Assembly: GCA_902478715.1 (NCBI GenBank)
Contig: CABSMC010000075.1
Location: forward strand, 1-11,548
DNA length: 11,548 nucleotides
Reading direction: 5' to 3'
Source of the DNA: an uncultured Adlercreutzia sp.
Lineage (GTDB): Bacteria; Actinomycetota; Coriobacteriia; Coriobacteriales; Eggerthellaceae
Positions 1 through 5,822 of the stretch are shown in pieces. Position numbers and translations under genes: made by a program. The notes below the pieces were generated by a model that ran no database searches, was not told the origin of the DNA, and saw only the letters and a list, made by a program, of their open reading frames with translations. The stretch's first letter is position 1, and each line of letters begins with the position of its first letter.

Positions 1-26
1 CCCCTCGGCCTTATAGGCCCTGAGCA

Positions 27-49
27 AACCACCCCTTTGAGGGGTGGTT
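27..49 (-). terminator. Hairpin after the flavoprotein remnant
   Basis: A perfect 10-bp inverted repeat, AACCACCCCT and AGGGGTGGTT, encloses a 3-nt loop. It lies about 30 nt past the stop of the minus-strand flavoprotein remnant, where an intrinsic terminator is expected. Neither side has a clear T-tract, so termination would be weak or need a factor. A second small hairpin (GGCCT/AGGCC, 7-19) lies just beyond it. Confidence 0.55.
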
Positions 50-77
50 CATGATAGGGAGGGCTGTAGTGCGCCTT

Positions 78-330
78 CTACCAGGTGCCGTTGTGCAGAT
101 TCTTGCCGAGCAGATAGCCGAAGGTGGTGCAGGGGCCGCCCAGGTTGATGCCCGGCACATGGTAGTCGTACACGTCGCCGTACATGTCACCGACCACGGT
201 GCCCACGCCGTACAGGCCGGGGATGGGGTCGTTGTTCGCGTCGCACACGTGCATCTGGATGTCGGTGTTCAGGCCGCCGGTGATGCACAGCGTGTAAGGC
301 TCGTTGCGGATGCCGATTCCGAAGAGCTGA
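78..330 (-). pseudogene. C-terminal remnant of a FAD-binding reductase (flavocytochrome c / fumarate reductase flavoprotein family)
   Basis: The minus strand encodes about 80 residues that match the C-terminal end of fumarate-reductase/flavocytochrome-c type flavoproteins. Visible marks are the TGGLNTD segment, then GLYGVGTVVGDMYGDV and NLGGPCTTFGYLLGKNL, which in the family form the last part of the FAD-binding fold. The frame ends at a TAG at 78-80. A full gene would need several hundred more codons upstream. Here the family-like sequence stops near 320-330, and further upstream the same open frame merely runs antisense to the HipA-like gene. The flavin-binding N-terminus, any signal peptide and the active site are missing, so no functional enzyme can be made. 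The remnant is joined head-to-head to a LuxR C-terminal remnant, which suggests one deletion removed both 5' ends. The family call is firm; the substrate is unknown. Confidence 0.8.
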
Positions 331-443
331 CTGTTTTCTGCAAAACTACGCGCACCCACGTGCGCTACATCTACGAGAAGCTGAACATCCACAGCAAGCA
401 GGAGCTCATCGACCTGGTTCTGTTCGGCTCCGGCGTGATGTAG
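331..443 (+). pseudogene. C-terminal remnant of a LuxR-family regulator
   Basis: The plus strand encodes the last part of a LuxR/FixJ-type helix-turn-helix: TTRTHVRYIYEKLNIHSKQE followed by LIDLV and a short tail to the TAG at 441-443. This covers the end of the recognition helix and the dimerisation helix. The intact LuxR protein at 9113-10759 ends with the same HSKQELIDLV string, so the remnant belongs to the same regulator type, which normally has a long membrane N-terminus. The upstream residues do not read as LuxR, and the sequence passes directly into the opposite-strand flavoprotein remnant. LuxR-like sequence is certain from about 342; the exact join cannot be fixed without a relative. 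No plausible start or Shine-Dalgarno precedes it, and it should be non-functional. Confidence 0.75.
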
Positions 444-485
444 CCGCGGAAGGTGCCCTCCGATACGCGGATCGCCGGCCCTCCA

Positions 486-494
486 TGCTACAAT
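486..494 (+). promoter_or_regulatory. Extended -10 promoter, probably leaderless
   Basis: TGCTACAAT fits the extended -10 consensus TGnTATAAT with one change. Its last base is 7 nt before the ATG at 501, so transcription would begin at or within a base or two of the start codon. No Shine-Dalgarno precedes that ATG, as expected for a leaderless mRNA, and leaderless mRNAs are common in Actinobacteria. No recognisable -35 is present. Confidence 0.5.
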
Positions 495-500
495 GCCCCC

Positions 501-1682
501 ATGGTGCGAACCGATGACATATACGAGCTGCGGCTGTTCGACCGGCCGCTTCTGCGCTTCTCGTTCGGGGAGGACGATCCCGTTCTCCTCCACGAATGGG
601 ACGCCTCGGCCGAGGGGCTGATGCCCCTGGGCCTCGAACTTACCGATGAAGGGCTGTGGCGCTGGTTGTCCACGCGGGCTATTCCGCAGAATCGGCGGTT
701 CGCGACGGAGTTGTGCCGGTCGCTGGGGCTTTCCACAAACGATCGCAGTGGCATCCTCGCGGTGTCGAAGGCGCTTTCGCTGAACGACTCCTATTGGATC
801 GCGCCTGCGAACAGCGAGGACGCCTTTGCCGCGTGCAATCTGTTCGACAACGGGTTCTCCTCGGTGCTCGCCGCGGTGGCCTATACCGGCGTGGTGAGCG
901 ACCAGCGCGGGCTCACGCCGGCCACCCCCGAGTTGACCACCAATGGGAACTTGCGCAAGGCGTGGCGCATCGAGGAGGACGGCGTGCGCCGCCTGTACAA
1001 GGGCAGCTCCGACGACCATGGCGAATACGGCGAGGCCCGCGCCGAGTTCCTCGCCTCTCAGATTGCCGAGGCCATGGGCCTGAATGCCGTGCACTACGGA
1101 CTCGCGCGGTGGGGTGCTGCGACACAGAACGTGTGCTGCACCTGTGATTGCTTCTGCACGCCCGAAGTTTCCTATGTGCCCCAGGCGCTGGCGTTCGGCC
1201 AATCGTCACATACCGCAGCGGTGAAGTCGTACCTGCGCTGGGGGCTGCCCCACTTCGAGGGTTACGCCTCTATGATGGTGCTCGACGCGCTCATCTACAA
1301 CACCGACCGGCATTTGACGAACTTCGGCGTGCTGCGGAACAGCCGTACGGGCGAGCTGCTCGGCATGGCCCCCGTGTTCGACAACGGCCGCTCGCTGTTC
1401 TTCAACTTGGCCTTCGATCAGGTGGATTCCTTCCCGAACGAGGCCCAGTTCGTGCTGCCCTCCTGGTCCCAGGTCACCTTCGACGAGCAGGCGGCGCGCC
1501 TCATAGGGCCGCGGCAGAAGGAGCAGCTGGCGGCTCTGGGCGACTTCTCCTTCGCCAACTGCGAGCAATACCCCTTCCCCGAAATATTCCTCGAGAAGCT
1601 AGCCGGCCACGTGCGCCGTCGCGCCGAGGAGCTCGCGACGCTGCCGAATGTCTCTCGAGAGGAGCTGCTCGCCCGCTGCTAG
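501..1682 (+). CDS. HipA-like protein kinase, stand-alone
   Basis: This 393-residue protein resembles the HipA/PI3-4-kinase-like Ser/Thr kinases. The C-terminal lobe carries NTDRHLTNFG (267-276), the catalytic loop, with D269 as likely catalytic base and N274 as metal ligand. PVFDNG (291-296) follows, with D294 in the DFG-like metal-binding position. K167 in LYKGSS is a candidate ATP-anchoring lysine, and the helix after it (EARAEFLASQIAEAMGL) fits the family. In HipA systems such kinases phosphorylate a translation-related target and are restrained by a HipB antitoxin. No HipB or HTH gene lies next to this one, so a toxin role is not shown. An odd cysteine cluster, CCTCDCFC (212-219), sits between the lobes. 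The ATG at 501 is preferred because it lies just behind an extended -10; a GTG at 453 would add 16 residues and is less likely. No signal peptide or membrane segment is seen. Confidence 0.75.
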   Translation: MVRTDDIYELRLFDRPLLRFSFGEDDPVLLHEWDASAEGLMPLGLELTDEGLWRWLSTRAIPQNRRFATELCRSLGLSTNDRSGILAVSKALSLNDSYWIAPANSEDAFAACNLFDNGFSSVLAAVAYTGVVSDQRGLTPATPELTTNGNLRKAWRIEEDGVRRLYKGSSDDHGEYGEARAEFLASQIAEAMGLNAVHYGLARWGAATQNVCCTCDCFCTPEVSYVPQALAFGQSSHTAAVKSYLRWGLPHFEGYASMMVLDALIYNTDRHLTNFGVLRNSRTGELLGMAPVFDNGRSLFFNLAFDQVDSFPNEAQFVLPSWSQVTFDEQAARLIGPRQKEQLAALGDFSFANCEQYPFPEIFLEKLAGHVRRRAEELATLPNVSREELLARC

Positions 1683-1752
1683 TGCCAGTCCGTTCCGCTC
1701 GTGACGCTTTGGCGCGGTTGCTGGGGCAGGCGGCAGGGTAGGGCGGCGGTCG

Positions 1753-1761
1753 TGGTACACT
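1753..1761 (+). promoter_or_regulatory. Extended -10 promoter of the methyltransferase/NYN operon
   Basis: TGGTACACT matches the extended -10 pattern TGnTAnnnT. It lies in the 174-nt gap after the HipA-like gene and would start transcription near 1768, giving a leader of about 90 nt before the ATG at 1857. No clear -35 is visible. No terminator for the HipA-like gene is seen in the gap, so read-through is possible. Confidence 0.45.
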
Positions 1762-1856
1762 TTTGCGGTTGAAAGCGAGTGGCCCCTTGGCGGCCGTTCG
1801 GCCATTGGCGCGGGACGCGACGGCCGGCGGCGGCCCCAACCTACGAAAGCGAACCC

Positions 1857-2609
1857 ATGGCTGATTTCATTGAAGGCAAGCGTCCGGTTATCGAGGCGCT
1901 GCGCACCCACGTGCCGCTGAAGTACATCCTCATGGCCGATAACCTGAGCCAGGGCGACAGCCTGGTGCGCGACATCCAGCGCAAGGCGAAGAACCTGGAC
2001 GTGCCTATTAAGAAGGTGTCGAAGAAGAAGCTCGACGAGATTTCCGAGCGCGGTAGCCACCAGGGGGTCATGGCCGAGGCCGCCCCGTTCGACTATGTGA
2101 ACGTGACGACGATCCTGGACGCGGCGAAGCAGTCGGCTGAGGAGCACGATGGCCGCGCGCTCATTGTGGTGCTCGACCACATCACCGATGCCGGCAACTT
2201 GGGGGCCATCGCCCGTTCGGCCGAGTGCGTGGGCGCTTCCGGCATCGTCATTCCCAACAAGCGCGCCGCCCGCGTGACCGCCGCCACCTACAAAAGCTCG
2301 GCCGGGGCTATTTCTCACATTCCCGTCACCCAGGTGGCGAACCTCGTGAGCACCATCGAGCGGCTGAAAGACGAGGGCTTCTGGGTGGCCGCCGCCACCG
2401 AGCACGCTTCCGATCTCATCTGGCAGTCGAACCTCAAGGGCAAGATCGCGCTCGTGATGGGCAACGAGGGCGAAGGCGTGTCGCGCCTTGTGTTGGAGAA
2501 CTGCGATTTCGGCGTGAAGCTGCCCCAGGTGGGGGAGATTTCCTCGTTGAACGTGGCCCAGGCTTCCACCGCCTGCATGTACGAGTGGCTGCGCCAGAAC
2601 TGGGAATAG
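1857..2609 (+). CDS. rlmB: RlmB/TrmH-family (SpoU) 2'-O-ribose rRNA methyltransferase
   Basis: The 250-residue protein is a SPOUT-class RNA 2'-O-methyltransferase with the family's normal length and layout. An N-terminal substrate-binding domain (1-95) begins with IEGKRPVIEAL, typical of RlmB-type enzymes. The SpoU motifs follow: motif 1 LDHITDAGNLGAIARSAE (106-123, with N114 and R120), motif 2 VMGNEGEGVSRLV (200-212, with conserved E205), and motif 3 LPQVGEISSLNVAQAS (222-237), which makes the trefoil knot that binds S-adenosylmethionine. RlmB methylates the ribose of a 23S rRNA guanosine (G2251 in E. coli); other TrmH paralogs modify other sites, so the exact target is inferred. The ATG at 1857 was chosen because the family begins at this residue; an in-frame start at 1779 would add 26 low-complexity residues. 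Only a weak GAAAG (1845-1849) serves as ribosome site. The NYN ribonuclease gene follows 15 nt later, as one operon. Confidence 0.88.
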   Translation: MADFIEGKRPVIEALRTHVPLKYILMADNLSQGDSLVRDIQRKAKNLDVPIKKVSKKKLDEISERGSHQGVMAEAAPFDYVNVTTILDAAKQSAEEHDGRALIVVLDHITDAGNLGAIARSAECVGASGIVIPNKRAARVTAATYKSSAGAISHIPVTQVANLVSTIERLKDEGFWVAAATEHASDLIWQSNLKGKIALVMGNEGEGVSRLVLENCDFGVKLPQVGEISSLNVAQASTACMYEWLRQNWE

Positions 2610-2624
2610 GCCGCAGATCGCGTC

Positions 2625-3167
2625 ATGGCCAAGCAGCGGAAAAAGCTCCTCATCGTTGACGGGTACAACGTGCTGCGGTCGGGCAGCCGGTATCGGTGGC
2701 AGCCGCGGGCCGATGAGGACTACACCGACGATTTCTTCAACGCCGCCCGCGACCGGCTTATCAACGACGTGGTGAACTATGCCGGGCGCGACATGGGCGC
2801 CATCATCGTGTTCGATGCCGCGGACAACGAGTTGTCCCAGGGCAGTCGCACGAAGATCGGTGGCGTCCAGGTGATCTTCTCGCCGGCGGGGCAGTCGGCC
2901 GACAAGGTGATTGAGAAGCTGGCCTACGACGCGGGCAAGCGCGGGGTGGAGACCATGGTGGTCACGAGCGACGCCGCCATCCAGGACACGGTGTTCGGCG
3001 GCGGTGTCGACCGCATGAGCGCCGACGGCTTCTCCCACGAGATGGGCGAATACTACGAGGACGCGCGCCTGGACGACACTCCGAAGGTGGCCCGCAAGAA
3101 CACCGTCGCCGAGCGTATCCCTGCCGACACGCTGGCTCGCCTGAAGGCCCTGCGCGACGGACGCTAG
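2625..3167 (+). CDS. NYN-domain ribonuclease, YacP/Rae1-like
   Basis: The 180-residue protein is a NYN (PIN-like) domain RNase of the YacP type, at the usual family length. The metal-binding acidic residues are visible in order: D12 and N15 in LLIVDGYNVL, D64 in IIVFDAADN, D93 in QSADKVIEKLA, and D116 in MVVTSDAAIQ. In Bacillus subtilis the relative Rae1 cleaves mRNA in the ribosomal A site. Whether this protein does the same is inferred from family alone. The gene starts 15 nt after the methyltransferase stop, and rlmB-yacP adjacency is common in Firmicutes, so the two likely share a transcript and a link to ribosome biology. No clear Shine-Dalgarno precedes the ATG, which suggests coupled translation. 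The basic C-terminal helix (AERIPADTLARLKALRDGR) is typical. No oddities. Confidence 0.85.
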   Translation: MAKQRKKLLIVDGYNVLRSGSRYRWQPRADEDYTDDFFNAARDRLINDVVNYAGRDMGAIIVFDAADNELSQGSRTKIGGVQVIFSPAGQSADKVIEKLAYDAGKRGVETMVVTSDAAIQDTVFGGGVDRMSADGFSHEMGEYYEDARLDDTPKVARKNTVAERIPADTLARLKALRDGR

Positions 3168-3187
3168 GTTATTTTCCCATGTCAGCG

Positions 3188-3212
3188 TTCCCGCAACCAA
3201 TAATTGCGGGAA
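3188..3212. promoter_or_regulatory. Inverted repeat between the NYN gene and the first membrane XRE gene
   Basis: TTCCCGCAA (3188-3196) and TTGCGGGAA (3204-3212) form a perfect 9-bp inverted repeat with a 7-nt centre. It lies 20 nt after the NYN stop and 90 nt before the XRE start. There is no T-tract on either side, so it is a poor intrinsic terminator and may be an operator. Its inner 13 bases, CAACCAATAATTG, closely resemble CAACCAGTGGTTG upstream of the paralogous XRE gene at 5823. Confidence 0.5.
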
Positions 3213-3301
3213 ATGACAACGCGAATTGGTTCCGTGGCGGAGTGGTTTTCGGTAGGCTCCAAGGCGTTTCGGAAATCATCGCAGAAGAAAGGCAGCCCAT
3301 C

Positions 3302-4195
3302 ATGAACGTGGAAATCGCCGAGCGTTTGGCCGCGCGCCGGAAGCTCGCAGGACTCTCGCAGGAGGCCCTCGCGGAGAAGTTGGGCGTGTCGCGCCAGGCT
3401 GTTTCCAAATGGGAGCGCTCAGAGTCGTCGCCTGACACCGACAACCTCATTGCCCTGGCGAAGCTCTACGGGGTGTCGCTGGATGAGCTTTTGTACGTGG
3501 ACGAGTCCATCGAGGACGACGTGGCCTTCGAAGCCGCCGACCGAGCCGAGGCACGGGGGAGTGCTGGTGAGACTGATGCCGGCGATGCCGAAAGCGCGTC
3601 CTTCGAAAAGGAGGGCCGCGGCAACGTGCATCTCGGTCCCGACGGCATTCACGTGGACGACGGCAAGGACCATGTGCACGTGTCCTGGGCCGAGGGCGTG
3701 CACGTGGTCGACCGCCACGGCGAAGAGGTGCACGTCGGTTGGGACGGCGTGCGCGTCAACACGACGGATCCGGAGGTGGCAGAGCATATCTTCACGCGCG
3801 ACAATCCTTTCGGGGTGTCGCCCGATGACTTCAATGCCGAGCGAGCTAAAAAGTGGCTGAAGTTTCCCTTTTGGGCGTTGGTGATTGTGGCGTATCTTGC
3901 CTTCGGTATGCTCAGCGGTATCTGGGGGCCGACGCTGTTTCTGCTGTTCCTCATTCCGGTGTATTACGTTGTGGGCGCGGCAGTCGCATCCCGCCGCATT
4001 GCTCCCATGCTGTGCGCGCTGTATCCCATAGGGGCTACTGCCTGGTTCCTTTGGATGACCTTCGTCGATGTTCATTGGCATGGCCCCGCTTGGGTCATCT
4101 TCCTCACGATTCCGCTCGTGGAAGTCATCATCGTTCAACTCTCCAAATGGTGGAACGCCCGCAAAGGCAACGATGCCAAGGGCGACGTCGCCTAG
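3302..4195 (+). CDS. Membrane-anchored XRE-family regulator with His/Val-rich strand repeats
   Basis: The 297-residue protein has an N-terminal XRE/Cro-C1 HTH (about 5-64) with the recognition segment LGVSRQAVSKWERSESSPD. An acidic linker (65-105) follows, then three short repeats rich in histidine and valine (109-152), and four predicted membrane segments (about 188-206, 209-227, 236-254, 262-281). It should be a DNA-binding protein tethered to the cytoplasmic membrane. The repeat units (VHLGPDGIHV, VHVSWAEGVHV, VHVGWDGVRV) look like beta hairpins of the DUF4097 type, and their seven histidines could bind metal; both ideas are inferences. The ATG at 3302 is supported by an AGAAAGG ribosome site at 3286-3292 and by the identical MNVEIA start of the paralog at 5823. 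An upstream ATG at 3179 would add 41 unrelated residues. Only a weak -10-like TAGGCT (3253-3258) is seen. The gene is probably monocistronic, and the target is unknown. Confidence 0.8.
   Translation: MNVEIAERLAARRKLAGLSQEALAEKLGVSRQAVSKWERSESSPDTDNLIALAKLYGVSLDELLYVDESIEDDVAFEAADRAEARGSAGETDAGDAESASFEKEGRGNVHLGPDGIHVDDGKDHVHVSWAEGVHVVDRHGEEVHVGWDGVRVNTTDPEVAEHIFTRDNPFGVSPDDFNAERAKKWLKFPFWALVIVAYLAFGMLSGIWGPTLFLLFLIPVYYVVGAAVASRRIAPMLCALYPIGATAWFLWMTFVDVHWHGPAWVIFLTIPLVEVIIVQLSKWWNARKGNDAKGDVA
3626..3757 (+). repeat. Triplicated His/Val-rich 16-18-residue unit in the coding sequence
   Basis: Codons 109-152 of the XRE gene encode three imperfect copies of a VHV-x(2-3)-(D/E)G-(I/V)-(H/R)V unit, joined by charged spacers (DDGKDH and VDRHGEE). 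The copies are spaced 16-18 residues apart. The paralog at 5823 has an Ala/Pro-rich linker in the same place and no such repeat. Confidence 0.65.
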
Positions 4196-4233
4196 GGCTT
4201 GCAGTAAGCCAAGCAAGATTCCGTGGCGTATCT

Positions 4234-4290
4234 TAGATATCTCTGGAGAGATATCTATGCTATACTTCTGGAAGTATCTCTGGAGAGATA
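4234..4290 (+). promoter_or_regulatory. Three palindromic operators over the toxin-antitoxin promoter
   Basis: Three near-identical palindromes crowd this region. The first has 11-bp perfect arms around a GG centre (4234-4257), with core TATCTCTGGAGAGATA at 4238-4253. The second, ATACTTCTGGAAGTAT, is at 4262-4277 with 7-bp arms. The third repeats the exact 16-bp core at 4275-4290. The two identical copies are 37 bp apart and the middle one shares 3 bp with the third. Together they cover the upstream edge, the -10, the start site and the ribosome site of the operon at 4299. The likely ligand is the XRE protein encoded at 4960-5598, acting as autorepressor; that is inferred from layout. Confidence 0.75.
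4258..4266 (+). promoter_or_regulatory. Extended -10 promoter of the toxin-antitoxin operon
   Basis: TGCTATACT is a near-consensus extended -10. Transcription would start near 4273, giving a leader of about 26 nt before the ATG at 4299. It lies between the first and third palindromes and overlaps the second, so bound repressor would block it. No separate -35 is needed or seen. Confidence 0.65.
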
Positions 4291-4298
4291 GGTAAACC

Positions 4299-4973
4299 AT
4301 GGAACTTATGACCCTATTTCATGGATCGCCTCAAATAGTGGCGCATCCTTTCTACGGTGGTGGTAGGCCATATAACGACTACGGCCGCGGGTTTTATTGC
4401 ACCGAGCATATCGAATTGGCGCGCGAGTGGGCCTGCTCCGAAGAAGGCTACGACGGCTACGCTAACGAGTATCGCTTCGATGGCCGCGGCCTTAAGGTTC
4501 TTGAACTTTCCTCTCCGGAATACTCGACGCTTCATTGGCTGGCGCTGTTGCTGGAGCATCGCAAGATCGATCTGCGCACCCCGGTGGCTCAAGCGGGTAG
4601 CGAGTTTCTTCGTGCCCACTACCTGCTGGATGCGGAGTCGTTCGACGTTATCGTGGGGCACCGTGCTGATGACAGTTACTTCACCTTCGCCCGCGCCTTT
4701 TTGCGAAACGATATTTCTTTGGAGCAGTTGACGCGGGCTTTGCATCTCGGTGATTTGGGCCAGCAGATCGTACTCAAGAGCCCGGAGGCATTCAAGGCCA
4801 TCGAGTTTGTCGAAGCCACAGTGGCGCCCAGTACTGTTTACTATCCTAAGCGGAAGGAGCGCGACGAGAAGGCGCGGGCGCTCTATCGCGAGGAGGCTGC
4901 CCGGCAGGGCATCGACGGTATTTTCTTGCGCGACCTTTTGCGAGAAGAGGTGACCGATCTTGCAGGCCTATAG
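4299..4973 (+). CDS. DUF3990 protein, probable toxin of a toxin-antitoxin pair
   Basis: The 224-residue protein matches the DUF3990 family. Marks are the N-terminal LFHGS (6-10), the central NDYGRGFYCT (26-35) with AREWA just after, DVIVGHRADDSYF (116-128), and the C-terminal QQIVLKSPEAFKAIEF (155-170). From memory, the family is grouped with ADP-ribosyltransferase-like folds, and H8, Y33 and a late Q/E would be candidates for NAD-binding and catalysis; this is inference and the substrate is unknown. Homologs often sit beside XRE regulators of the kind encoded next door, which supports a toxin-antitoxin role. The next gene starts inside the last codons of this one. No signal peptide or membrane segment is seen. 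The ATG at 4299 is used; an in-frame ATG at 4308 would give a protein starting MTLFHGS and is also possible. Its ribosome site lies within the third operator. Confidence 0.75.
   Translation: MELMTLFHGSPQIVAHPFYGGGRPYNDYGRGFYCTEHIELAREWACSEEGYDGYANEYRFDGRGLKVLELSSPEYSTLHWLALLLEHRKIDLRTPVAQAGSEFLRAHYLLDAESFDVIVGHRADDSYFTFARAFLRNDISLEQLTRALHLGDLGQQIVLKSPEAFKAIEFVEATVAPSTVYYPKRKERDEKARALYREEAARQGIDGIFLRDLLREEVTDLAGL
4946..4953 (+). promoter_or_regulatory. Strong ribosome binding site that fixes a TTG start
   Basis: AGAGGTGA, close to the full anti-Shine-Dalgarno complement, ends 6 nt before the TTG at 4960. It lies inside the upstream coding sequence. No ATG or GTG in the same frame is equally well placed; the first in-frame ATG is at 4996 and lies inside the conserved N-terminal helix. 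Confidence 0.65.
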
Positions 4974-5598
4974 CGAAGATTATCTGTTCGATGCCATGGA
5001 GGCGCTGGGCGAGGCATTCGATTGCGCGGCCAACCGTGCCGGCCTGAGACTCGGCCAGTTCTTCGAAATGTTCGTAGCGACGGGGGTCGCCGATGCGTTC
5101 GGTGCCGGCGCCCCGCGCTATGTGAGCGGTTCGTCGGGCATCGAGCTGGTGCTTGACGTGTGCTATCGGGCCGGGCTGGATATCGGCGTGCCTCTGGCCG
5201 ATATGGCGTCCGACGGGGAAGGGCCCGACTATTGGTGCGGTTGGGTTCTGGCCTACTGGCAGTGGGAGACGGGCCGCCCGTTCCGAACCATAGGTCGCGT
5301 AACGACTATGGAGGAAATCCGCACGCTGTATTGGCCGCTCCACGAAGCAGCAGAGCAGAAGTTCGTTGAAGTGATCGAGGAGCGCGTGGCCCGGCGGGGT
5401 GCTCCTTTGAAATCGTGGCGCGAGCAAAGGGGTCTTTCCCAGGTGGCGCTGGCGGAGAAGTCGGGCGTGTCGCTGAGGGCGATTCAGCAGTATGAGCAGC
5501 GCTGCAAGAACATCAATCACGGCCAGGGCGCATCGCTCTATCGGCTCGCTCAGACGCTGGGTTGCCGCATCGAGGATCTGCTCGAGTATCCGCTGTGA
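4960..5598 (+). CDS. XRE-family regulator with C-terminal HTH, probable antitoxin
   Basis: The 212-residue protein belongs to a widespread, uncharacterised regulator family. An N-terminal helical part (1-72) has the typical FEMFVATGVADAFGAGAPRY stretch followed by SGSSGIEL. A middle part (about 90-145) carries YWCGWVLAYWQWETGRPF and a WPLHEAAEQKFVEVI helix. A Cro/C1-type HTH closes it (about 149-209; LSQVALAEKSGVSLRAIQQYE). Proteins of this build accompany DUF3990 genes, so it is inferred to neutralise the upstream protein and repress the shared promoter through the palindromes at 4234-4290. The start is a TTG behind a strong ribosome site, overlapping the DUF3990 gene by 14 nt, so translation is probably coupled. 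Toxin-first order is the reverse of the commonest type II layout. It could be a plain regulator if DUF3990 proves non-toxic. Confidence 0.75.
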   Translation: MQAYSEDYLFDAMEALGEAFDCAANRAGLRLGQFFEMFVATGVADAFGAGAPRYVSGSSGIELVLDVCYRAGLDIGVPLADMASDGEGPDYWCGWVLAYWQWETGRPFRTIGRVTTMEEIRTLYWPLHEAAEQKFVEVIEERVARRGAPLKSWREQRGLSQVALAEKSGVSLRAIQQYEQRCKNINHGQGASLYRLAQTLGCRIEDLLEYPL

Positions 5599-5692
5599 CC
5601 GATGAGGTTGGTGACTTGCGCTGCGAAGGAGGTGCGAGTGGTCGTGGGCTGGCGGCTTGGAAGAAGCGCAAATTACCTGTTCGTGGGTGGGG

Positions 5693-5705
5693 CAACCAGT
5701 GGTTG
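5693..5705. promoter_or_regulatory. Palindrome upstream of the second membrane XRE gene
   Basis: CAACCAGTGGTTG is a perfect 6-bp-arm palindrome around one base. It ends 22 nt upstream of the extended -10 at 5728, covering the -35 region. It matches 10 of 13 positions of the centre of the inverted repeat upstream of the paralogous XRE gene (3194-3206). The surrounding 5599-5792 gap holds no gene. Confidence 0.45.
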
Positions 5706-5727
5706 TCGGAGATTTTTCGCTCGGTTC

Positions 5728-5736
5728 TGGTAAATT
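5728..5736 (+). promoter_or_regulatory. Extended -10 promoter of the second membrane XRE operon
   Basis: TGGTAAATT fits TGnTAnnnT. Transcription would begin near 5743, leaving an 80-nt leader before the ATG at 5823. No convincing -35 is seen. Confidence 0.45.
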
Positions 5737-5822
5737 GACCACATAAGGTGCTGGTGCAACTAGGGTTGAAACCATAGGGTGAAAGGCGAGATGTGACGAA
5801 CAAGACGCGAAAGGGAACCGTG

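Noticed and set aside
331..1202. Upstream continuation of the flavoprotein remnant's frame on the minus strand
   Set aside because: Beyond about 330 it runs antisense to the LuxR remnant and the HipA-like gene and no longer resembles a flavoprotein; only the last 80 residues are real.
1599..3200. Long open frame of over 500 codons on the minus strand opposite the methyltransferase and NYN genes
   Set aside because: It is antisense to two clearly recognised proteins, has no family-like motif or ribosome site, and is the expected by-product of GC-rich codon use.
4234..4290. Palindromes as terminal inverted repeats of a mobile element around the toxin-antitoxin operon
   Set aside because: No matching copy was seen near 5598-5792 and no target duplication, so operator sites fit better.
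3419..4300. Open minus-strand frame opposite the first membrane XRE gene
   Set aside because: It is the complement of a well-supported coding sequence, and its His/Val runs simply mirror the repeat codons.
5791..5796. Start-stop pair ATG-TGA just upstream of the second membrane XRE gene
   Set aside because: A regulatory start-stop element is possible, but there is no sign of selection and such hexamers are common.
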